NCBI GenBank assembly: GCA_009869945.1
Contig: WIXG01000035.1
Span: forward strand, 248,001 to 312,000
Source: Mesaphorura yosii
Lineage: Eukaryota; Arthropoda; Collembola; Poduromorpha; Tullbergiidae
Length of the DNA: 64,000 bases
Direction: 5' to 3'
Below the pieces are notes generated by a model, which saw nothing but the letters and a program-made list of their open reading frames with translations, had not been told where the DNA came from and did no database searches. Positions 54,601 to 64,000 of this stretch are shown here, piece by piece. Position 1 is the first letter of the stretch. Every line of letters starts with the position of its first letter. The position numbers and the translations under genes are program-made.

Positions 54601-57600
54601 AGTCTAAAGATATGCCGACCCCGAAAAGGTTTACTGTGCGCATGTGTGGAGTGCATTAAAAATTCTGAAAGAATTTAATTTACCGGACCTTGTGCACCAG
54701 AAAAATACTCGTAGGCCTAGTATGATATTGAGATAAAATAGGTTGAAAGGTTTAATGTTGATGTACGGCTTAACCTTGGAGCGTGTGGAGGTGGGCTAGT
54801 TGGCTGACTCCCTAAATTTCAGAGCCCACTGCTCATCCTCATTTGATTCTTTTCCCACCCGGGGTCTTTTTCATTTCTTTTCTGACTTATACCTATTCGT
54901 CGGTTCTCTCCTGGTGCGATTTCATTTCTCGAAACAAAACAAAACGAACGCAATACAAATCATTAAAACGAGAATAAAAAAAGTCGTAAATGTAGAACGG
55001 CGGTGGTGTAACGTCTGGGCCAATTCAAGCGCTGGAAGGAAATGGGAGAAACATTGTTGGAGTCTCCCACTGGCAGCGCAAAGGGAAACAAACTGGCCCT
55101 TCCTCCCTCTTTAAACTTTACAATAATTAAAATGGGCACAAGCCAAGACATACCAGTAACATGGAAACGTAAGACAAGTAACCTCAAATGGAACACGAAA
55201 AGGGCTTAACGGCTTTCCTAACCACCACGACCACTGTTGCGATGATTTTGTGAACAATAAACATGGTTCAGCATTTCTTAGGTCGCACTGCGATTTGACA
55301 AGGCCATGCTGTATGTAGCAGACTTTGACTTCGAAGTACTTCAAGGCAATTATTTTGCGTTTTGCAATTGAAATGCGTTGATGGATAAGGCCTGGTCAAG
55401 GTCCACTGAATAGATGTCCGAGTGCCGCGTTCAGCAGTTTATCGCTACTTTTTCTTGCCTTGGCTTATGTTTCTCACAGTTTATTTCATTCCATTTTTTT
55501 CATTCTGAGCAGATTATTTCCCGTCATCATTCCATCCGTGGCTGCGACTTCTTGAGTCGCGTTTTAATCGGCCCAGAAAGCAAAATTCTCATAAAATTAC
55601 TATCAACTCTGTAACTTTAAGACAAGCTTAAGCAGCACGTTGCCAGATACACAGGCCCAGGGCAGATAGAAGAAGGTTTTCTGACTCTCTGAGCACAGCG
55701 CGAACCCGAAGTACAAAGAAATCTACGGATCATTCCGATTCTCATCCTCTACTCTTCATGTGGTTCTTACAAGTCATCATCACAACAACTATTAGTCCGG
55801 CTGGCACTTCATCGTCAGTTATTTTTTGAAAGTCATCCCCTCACTTAAGCAGCCACCAGAGATGCCTATGACTAGGAAAGGGAAAAAATTAATACGAGGA
55901 TGATTGAAGAACTGTTCGGACGATAAGATGCGGTCGATTCTTGGACTCTCGATTCTTCAGCTGCATTTCTCATAACGGAAACTCTTTCTGGACTGATCAG
56001 AAGGAACCACGAATCGGAATGAGTCAAAAGTGTTGACTGACCAGTTCGGCCACTTGAGGCTTGAAGGGTTATGCACTTTAGCATTCCTCACAAGGCTGTG
56101 AGAATTGAAGCTGGAAGAAGAAGCCTTCCAACAATCAAGAATGTTCTGGCAAAGAAATCGAGGCATTGCCAAGTAACAAAGTTTGGGCTGGAAGATTCAG
56201 AAAAATCACATGGTAAAAATTATCACGGACAAGTGCAAGTGCATTCGTAAAAATTATTTCGATTGAATGAATTTCCTATTTACAGGGCCTCCTGCAGGGT
56301 GTTTGTATTATTATCATTGTTGTCTCTCCTTTGCCGAGTTCACTTTCTTTTTACGAAGAACTCTACTTTGAGCTCGGTTTGGACAAATTGTGATGCTAAA
56401 GAGGAAATGATAATGGACGCGAGGGGAAGGGTTGATCCATTCCGAGTCAGACTGCAGAGTGCAGAGTTAGGTAAGAGAACAAGCAGATGCGAGATACGGG
56501 GCAAGACTTGCAATAGAACTTGTGGTGGAAGGTAATCTGAGAAAATCGTGTTGGGGCCGAAAACATTTAGAAGATAAGGCGTTACCGAGTCTTCATCATC
56601 CATTGGGATTTTAATGGATTAGCTTTTTATAGTGCAATGCTTTTCGAGTGAGAAATAAATTTTAATATAAAAGTGACTACTCCAAACTTTGAGTTCCAAT
56701 TTCGAGTTGCAGACAATGACATGAATTCGAATTTGGGTTAAAATGTCTCATGTACAATGGAACGGACAGAGGGTTGCGGCGGGAATTCTAGTTCAAATAG
56801 TAGAAACTCAGCCTCACGGCCCTTGTTAGAACGAATATCGCCTCCACTTGCAATAGAGCCTGGGTTTCCTGGAGGAAAGAGAAATAAACTCGTTTTTATT
56901 CTCATCTGGAATCAAGCCAGAAACGCCGAATCGCGGAAATACAAATAGTGCACTGTGGAGAAAAGAAATGACCGCTGACCAAAAAGAGTCATAGCAAAGT
57001 GCAAGCTTCAGGCAGTAATGATGACTGTGCCAGAATACAAGCGCTGGCAGTGTGGAGCATACAAGCGTAGTCACTTCCGAAACGGTGTTATGGCTTTTAC
57101 TTTTGTTTCGATGTCATTTCACGTCTCTGTTGTTGATCTTGGCTGTGATTCACAAAATAACTAAGCCCGGTGTTAAACTGGAGCTTGTCAAGCCCTGCAC
57201 TTTGCTCTCTGAACACTTCCTAGCAGTCGGAGTCACAAAGTCAGAATCAAAATATGGGACAAATGTCATCTGCTTATGCGAGACAAGTGTGAGCGTGAAT
57301 GTGGTTTATTTCCTGTTGAGAGAATAATAACACAAACGAGGAAGCAAATACATGGAGAAAGATTAGGCGTTTTGCACAAGTTACCGCCTAATTCGTTTGC
57401 TAGAAACGATCTGTTCCGGAACTTACCTACAGAGTAATGGTAATAGGTGACAGTGACGCGAGCCCAATATCTTGGAAACTCAGAGCTATGCGCACGCACG
57501 TCTAAAAGTTCTAAGACGGCGATCAGGGCAATAAAATCCAACATTTCTCCGAGTCACTGCGTATGCAGCTATTAAAGAATACGCTCACATCGCAAATTTT

Positions 57601-60600
57601 TGCTGCATTCTCGTAATGTCCAGTCAATCTGGTCTGCATTTTATTCGTCGTAGCGTAGCCTTTCGTGTAGAGCAATCGTAACAATGCGTGGGCCTGCAGT
57701 ACAATGAATCCCGTGCCTAGAAAATCGTACGCGGCCCAACACATTATACTGTTTTACAGCAGAAAAACATTGAGCGAGGGTTCTGTCAGGTTTGTTTGGG
57801 CTTCGGGTTGTAGAACCTTTTTACAACTAGGCATCGTGGTGAGAAATGAACGATGAAAAGATGAACAAACTTACCGTGCGCAGTTTCTTTCACTGCTCAG
57901 TTCTGTTTTGTCTGTCGTGTGGAGAAGGTCGATAGTCAGTGACGGCTCGTTTCAGTTCGAAGCGATTGTGAGAATCTGTTGTTCACAAGTATCAAAGAAT
58001 TTTAAATTTCTCAAAAACTCCTGTTCTTCACCTGTGTTGTTTCTTGCGTTTCTGACTGGAATTGTGATTTAAGAAACGGCGGCTGTCTACTTGGAAGTGA
58101 GTGTTTGTGCCATTATCCTAAAATTGGATTGCGTCAAGTTCGTGAATGTTTACTGAAATTCTGCCTGCTTCACGCGTAAGTGTAAACCCGACTCGATCGA
58201 GCCTCCACCTAGGACTAGTTGCCTGCCTAAGAACAGAAACTGAACATAGTTGATTGACTTCGTCGCTCTGGACATGAACATGAAAATGAGAGAGTCTAAT
58301 TAGCATTCATTAATTTATGTCTCATTAACCGATTGACGAGAAAACAAAAGCAAAAAGTAGACTTACTTGTTGCCCGAGTCCTTTCAACCGGTTTAAAGAA
58401 AAGAAAATGAGCTACTAAATAGGCAGCAAGCAGCCTCTAAAATCAGGAGCCCATTTCTTCAAACTCATGTCTCACGCTTCGGCTTTTCAGCCTGTCCTTC
58501 TGTTGTGCGTTTTAAATACAGGATAGATAAAGAGGGACTGCCCGTTGATTAGAAACGGACTGCAAGTCGGTCACTCTTGGCTATTCATAGGCAGACGCAT
58601 ATTGAATAGGATCAAAGAGATGAGAGATGAACACGAGAGATGATTATAAGAGATTAAAGATTAGTTTAAAAATGAAAGGAGAAGCGTTCATATTTTAGGA
58701 TAACACAGAAAGCAATTCTCGTAGCATAAGCTACACGCCATCACGAGCTGCGAATTCCAATCGCAGCAATGAATATAAAGTAATTAGTTTTAATAATTCA
58801 ATCCATGCGTTCAAATCCTACTCATGCCATTCAGGATCGACTAATTACATAAGAATTTACTGCTGCATTTTATTAATCATTTGACGCAATTCGAATCTAC
58901 TTTTCATTTGTAGATTTGCTCACGCGAGAACAACGACAGCAACCAGACAAAGAGCTGCAAGATTTATTCAAATTCTAATTCTAAATTCGTCTCTAGTCTT
59001 CAAAAGTTTGTCCAACTGCCTTCACGTGCAGCACTTTCCAAGTCGAAGACGTGTCTGCTGGTGAATGTGTGCCATGTGCTTGTGTTGACATAAATAATAA
59101 AAAGTTGAGTTCCTTTATGTGCATAACGAAATAAGGGGAAAACAGTACATCGCGTTTTCTAGAGAAAGCAGAAAGCAAAGCCAGACTCGAAACAGAAGTG
59201 GGAGAAGGAAGAATAGTATTTGCAGTTTGGAGGAAACTTTCGCCTGAGCATCAGAACAGAAGCAGTAAAAAACTTGGTTTGCAGTTGAAAGGCCAACGCA
59301 AGACACGGCAAGTCTGTAACGGCAAGAAAAGAACAAAAAAGTTGACTTTGACATCTGACATTATTTTCTCTCTCCCGTCTGTCTCTTTGAATACGATAAG
59401 AGCAGAATCAGCATAATAGCATAGTAAAGACATGTTAAGTGAGTTAATGCTGACTCGATTCTCTGGAAATTAAATATCTCACTGTGAAGTATGAACAGTT
59501 CTCTGTGAAACTGGAACCTGCAATATAAATCCATTGAAATCTCAAGTGGAAATTGAGACTAATGCGACTCATGCTCAAGTGGAAGAAGGAAGAGTTCAAT
59601 TTGGAAATCGAATATTTATTAGAAGCCAGGAATTTCTAGACGTCTAACTCCATACTCGAGAAATAAACAGAAGACGATTGTGTGATTAATTGTCGCGTCG
59701 AATAAATGGAGAGCTTGCCGGCCTGGCTTTAGAGATCTTTGACACAAGTTAGCTGGGAAGTGACAAATGAATCATATGATAATATCAATTCTCAACGACT
59801 GTAACTGAATTGAATTGGAGGAGTGAAATTGAGTTAGAAAAGTTCAAACTCGTCTGACACACGAAGAACAAGTAAGTTTGGCTACCTTTGATGAAATGAT
59901 CTTGATTAACGCTGCCAAGACCCTTCCTGACTCGTAATGATCGGGAATGTGCAACGCATTTCGGGACAGAAGCCGACGAAAAAGACAAGTGAATAAAACA
60001 AGGATCCCAAATATACAGAATAATAGAAATTCGCTGATTCTGACAATACATGAGCCAGTTTGTCTCTTTAAATCTTTTCGTACATATCAGATTAAGAAGA
60101 TAATGAAGACATTCTGCAATTCATTGTTTGTTTTCGTTAATTCGAAATAATTAGGCAGTTGATAGTATAATGGGCTTAGAAGACATTGATGAACGATCTC
60201 ACTCTATTATTACGCACACTGCTTTACGGAAACGCTTGATTCCTTTCTCGCTTTGCCTGCACAAATTCCTCCTTAATAGCCTCGCCTTGTGTATTTTGTG
60301 CCAAGAAAATTGTGCAGAAAGTTCGCCTCATTTAATTAGGAGAGGAAAACGAATGAAAGAATCGGCAAAACCTCTTACTTAAATTGCCCCAGATTGATTT
60401 GTCAGAAGATAGAAATCCTGTAAATTCGATTCCAATGCTCCGCCACTGCCAGCTAAAGCTTAATTTAATTAGAATATAAACCACATTAATTCGAGTTTTA
60501 TCGAGAGTTCGAGTTTGCGTGCCTGCCAATCCAGCCAAGCTTGGCGCAAAAACTTCCTGAGAATTAATCCAACAAGGGAATCCACAAACCACTTTGGAAA

Positions 60601-61106
60601 GGTGCTTACAGAATCATAGAGTCGAGACAAGTCAGTGAAAGTGGCTGGTTTGGTCGTGTAGTGAAGGCGTGAAGGCAGTAACTTCATTAATTTCCTGCGC
60701 GCTTTGTATTTACTGCCAATAATTGAAATAGTTGTCACTTGCCAAAGAGTTGGGAGGATGACACTTGACTTGAGTCAATAGAAAGTGATGGTTTGCCAAA
60801 AGCTGATGAAAGGGTTTTGCTGTTTAGATAACTTCCATGAAAAAGTTCCTTTCGTTTTTTCTGCCTAGCATGACAATGACAAAAATAAATAGGTTAATCT
60901 CGCTCAATCGCTATTCATCAACTTGACAATGGTTACATTGACTGATCTACCAGAGACAAAAACTCCTTCAGCTCTGCCTGTTGTAAGAAAATATTTCAGT
61001 GTCACCACGATTATTTTACGTTCAGATGTCATCAGTTAACTCTCGCACTTTGTCTAACTTGAACCCTGCTTCTTTTCGCAGAATTCGCACCGGAGCAGCA
61101 GCAATC
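39677..61106. other. 21-kb region without recognisable genes
   Basis: The first few hundred bases contain the GAK promoter (- strand) and the last part the CLCA promoter and 5' UTR (a TTTTCGCAG acceptor at 61072-61080 shows that a 5' UTR intron ends here, so the CLCA transcript starts upstream). In between I find only short random-looking frames, AT-rich sequence, recurrent ATGAATGA words and one perfect short palindrome (45264-45311). No transposase, reverse transcriptase, tRNA or known microRNA was recognised. It may be regulatory DNA or a large 5' UTR intron. Confidence 0.4.
45264..45311. repeat. Perfect 20-bp inverted repeat with 8-nt loop
   Basis: Bases 45264-45283 (starting GAATATTAAGCACATT) are exactly complementary to 45292-45311, separated by the 8-nt loop TAGAAGTG. 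Pairing stops abruptly at both outer ends. The arm does not match a microRNA I know, and the 48-nt hairpin is short for a canonical precursor. A recent fold-back duplication or the core of a tiny palindromic element are alternatives. Confidence 0.85.
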
Positions 61107-61274
61107 ATGGAAATGCGAGCAAAGCTTTTGCTCGTCGTGGCTCTTGCTGCCGCCCTAATCTCCTGCTCCCACGGAGTTCATCTGAACAGCAACGGTGGGT
61201 ATGAAGACATAGTTGTCAGCATTGGAAAAGAAGTTCCGCCAATTGCGTGTCAACAAATCATTCAAAACATTCAG
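61107..61274 (+). CDS. CLCA-family protein, first coding exon (partial)
   Basis: CLCA proteins are secreted or cell-surface zinc metalloproteases with a von Willebrand A domain that modulate calcium-activated chloride channels. One coding exon is visible: acceptor at 61080, ATG at 61107, 56 codons, donor CAG|GTAAGG at 61274 (phase 0). It encodes a signal peptide (AKLLLVVALAAALISCSHG) followed by VHLNSNGGYEDIVVSIGKEVP and IACQQIIQNIQ. This is the start of the mature CLCA N-terminal domain (family pattern I/V-x-L-N-x-N-G-Y-E-D/G-I-V-I/V-x-I). The metalloprotease HEXXH and MIDAS motifs would be in later exons beyond the window. A second Met at codon 3 could also start. Assignment rests on about 35 residues. 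Confidence 0.72.
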
Positions 61275-64000
61275 GTAAGGTGAAAGGAACAGTCTGTATC
61301 TAATATTCAAGCGTTTGCATTTCTGTCTGCCGCCTTGTGTTCAGCCTGTTTTAATTTATTATTCATCAGTGAAGTGTTCTCATTTTGTCTTTGTGTCATT
61401 GTCGTGAGACTCGAGCTATGTTGGCGTCTTCGCTATCGAAGCACGATGCACGAGCTAATTTAGCATTCATTGTACCAATAACTTTGATATTGGGAGAAAA
61501 TACCTGCGAGTTTGTACAATGAAAGCCTTTCATGAAGTCGCCGTTCACCATTCACTGTTGATTGTGTATGATGGGCACGGAGCATTTAGAGGACAATCAA
61601 GTATTCGTGCTGTTTCCATTTATACTGCCAGCACGCACTTCGATACTGCGAATTTTGGGCTGTAATTATTCATGCAAAGTTTATATTTAACTGTGAAAGT
61701 GACCATATACTGCATTCACAACTGTGACGTCTATTTCGATCACTTAACAGGGGAAAGGAAGCAAGCATGCTTAAGTGACAAAAATTGCTCTATTTACTTG
61801 CTTTGTGTGAGAAACAATTGACAGAATTATGGGGCCACGTAACTTTGACCTCGCTGTAGTTAAATTGGCCCAACCGATACACTGGACGTGCTTGGCGAAT
61901 TTACTACTTTCACAACCAATGAAAGCATTGCAATTCTGTCTGTGCTTTGTTCTACACAAGGAAGACTTGAGGTTTCGATTTGTAATAAACGAAAATCAAA
62001 TAAATAATAGAAAACTATAAAACTGACATAAAATCGCAATTTCACATCAAACTAAAACAGCGTGTAAAGGAATTTGCAAGGGACAGTAAAGCAACCTGGC
62101 CTAGGAAAAGATGCGAAGATAATGGAAAACGAGATTCGTATTTCGGCATCTCGCTTTTTATGCGAGATACCTGTGCCGAATGACTCTGGTGTCTGGCGAT
62201 TCGCATTGCCGACATTGCATTTAAGCGTAAGTAGGTTGGAAGAATTTGAGTTGCGTCTTGAATGGCATTAAGTGGTTTTTGTGACTGGAAGAGCCAAGTG
62301 TGGCCGGGAAATAAAAATTCTGCTGCGCTGCGCTGCATTCACATTCACGAGACACTTAATACTAAACTATAAATATGATACTCCTTTACTGGAGTGCAGC
62401 CCACAACAAGTACAAGTGTAAAGTGTAATTTATCTCTGGCTGGCCGAAATAGGTAGTTGGTGCTGTGGGAGAAGAAAATATAGAATTTCAGCTGACAATT
62501 CAAATATGCTCGTAAAGATGAGTGAAAAGTGGTTTTCTTATTTTTTGCTCCGTTGCGCTGCCAGCCTTTCTTGTGTTGCCTTTAAATGGTTACTGGTCTC
62601 TGGTAACTGTTACAACAACTTAAAATCTTATTTATGTCCACAATGGTCCATTTCATGGTCGTTTTATTGCTGAATTAAATCGGTTTGTGTTTATGTTCCA
62701 TTGGAGCAGGAGTAGCAAACAGCACCGCGATTCGTGTGGTGCTTACGCATGTTTAGGACCTAACAAGTCGTAACATTTGTAAGCATTTGTATTCTGTGAA
62801 TTGCAACAGACAACCACTGGAACAGAAGTGTGGTTTGACATGCACCACCGCAACGCAGGTACATTTGCACTGTTTTAGGTTCATGGCTACTTAACGTTAA
62901 GCAATGAAAAATGCGAACTCGCAGCCGTAAAATTGCAAATCTTATAGAAATTGATGATACCACTTGAAGCATTAGAAACGGGCCAAATAATGTTGGCCGC
63001 ACGAAAAATTACCCTCGCTCGGGCAGCAAGTTCTTGATTCAGAAATAATTAAACAACGAGTGATAAGATCTACCTCGACCAGCACTTTGCACAAAGCCGT
63101 GAAGCACTTAATTAGGTGGGAAGGAAGCAACAGCAAAAGTTCTAAAGTCGTTGATTGCCATTTTTATTACAATTCCAGCAATGGCAATTCAGGAGTCGCC
63201 TTTCTTGCACTCTTGTCAACGTGGAACGTGTTCGTCGTTCGGGTAGCACCACGACACGACGTGTACGCCATTGTGTCCCACTTTCGTTTTGATTTTTATT
63301 GCTTTTATAATTGCTTGTTCCTGTCTTGACCCTATTAGCCAGAAGGAAATGCGCGGAGCATAAAACTCTGCGTAACCCTTTATGGCGTGTAAAATGTACA
63401 CATACGACATACGCATGGATATAATCTTTTCCATTTATGTCCACATGCCGTACTTATTGCAAGTTGTTCACAGTTATTGTTATTGACCGTAGATTTCTGC
63501 AGTAGCTGCTACTCCTTTGCAATCAACGGACACTACTTATATGGGCATGTGCGACGATAAAATATCAGATTTATGAGTGCGTAGGGTTCAAACGCTGAGA
63601 GAAGTACAAATCGATGGGAGCTGCTTCTTCTGGTCAAAAGGGAGAAAAATGATGAATAATGCAATAGAGAATAGCTGTTGTATTGCCATGCAAAGCATTA
63701 ATTTTGGTATACTGGTCTTAAGTGCTCATGCAACTCTTGTGTTCATTTTAAGTTGCAAAAAAATTATAGTCAAGTCCAGAAAGCAAAGGGTAAATCGCAC
63801 ATTAGCCTAAATTTCATTAAACGCACAGTAAAACTGCAAACTAAATTTGTGCCGGAAACTATTCTCAAGAAAATGAATGAAAAGAATTCAACCGGAATGA
63901 GAATTACATTTTGAACGCAATGCGAAATGGGAAATTCGATTCAATCGTGCATCTCGTGTTTAATTTTATTGGAAGAGGAATTAACAAGGCAGACATTTCG
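61275..64000 (+). other. First coding intron of the CLCA-like gene (open to window end)
   Basis: At least 2.7 kb follow the exon donor without a recognisable second exon, in contrast to the 60-200-bp introns of most genes here. The sequence is AT rich with small random frames. A modest hairpin at 62142-62180 (TTCGGCA-TCTCGC against GCGAGA-TGCCGAA, with a 6-nt bulge) is the only structured element noticed. Confidence 0.5.

Noticed and set aside
57037-57060. TGGCAGTGTGG, an 11-nt match to the start of miR-34
   Set aside because: The rest of the mature sequence differs and no pairing 3' arm is present nearby; chance match.

Overview
This is a eukaryotic, animal chromosome segment, most likely from an arthropod. 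My best guess is a springtail-grade hexapod or a crustacean, but the sequence alone does not settle this. The evidence is protein-coding genes split by mostly short (60-200 bp) GT-AG introns, AT-rich intergenic DNA, AATAAA-type poly(A) signals, animal-specific families (Suppressor of Hairless, SMN, lamin with a CaaX box, CLCA, the auxilin kinase GAK) and a microRNA whose mature arm is identical to miR-9. There are no operons, CRISPR arrays or rRNA genes, and I saw no tRNA genes.

Left part (1-14.4 kb) is gene dense. In order: the 3' end of sorbitol dehydrogenase (+); NPRL2 (-), a GATOR1 subunit; the Notch transcription factor Su(H)/RBPJ (+), intronless in its coding region; ribosomal protein L13 (-); SMN (+), which has its Gemin2-binding and YG-box ends but no Tudor domain; the ER mannosyltransferase ALG11 (-); an eight-exon NEMO/optineurin-type ubiquitin-binding coiled-coil protein (+); and an ODF3/CIMAP-like STPGR-repeat protein (-) with a premature TAG. 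Neighbours alternate strand, giving shared divergent promoter regions (NPRL2/Su(H), RpL13/SMN, ALG11/NEMO-like) and close tail-to-tail ends (Su(H)/RpL13, SMN/ALG11).

Middle part: 14.4-24.4 kb has no protein gene I can support, but it holds a mir-9 hairpin at about 23.72-23.80 kb on the + strand, tail to tail with a nine-exon B-type lamin gene (-, 24.4-27.9 kb). Next come an unrecognised acidic, serine-rich ORF (+) with an internal stop; a two-exon membrane-anchored protein (-) whose ectodomain resembles the plant self-incompatibility S1 (SPH) fold; the MYST acetyltransferase KAT7/Chameau (-); and a GAK/auxilin kinase (-) that has a kinase domain, clathrin/adaptor motifs and a J domain but lacks the PTEN-C2 module.

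Right part (39.7-61.1 kb) is a 21-kb stretch with no recognisable gene, ending at the first coding exon of a CLCA-family secreted protein (+, 61.1 kb). Its first intron runs off the window. The genes do not form one pathway; the window reads as ordinary housekeeping and developmental neighbours. The notable points are lineage-specific domain losses (SMN, GAK), the S1-like animal protein, the miR-9/lamin arrangement, a likely GC-AG intron in lamin, and two genes with internal stops. All exon joins were made by eye from splice signals, reading-frame continuity and remembered family sequences; no search was run.
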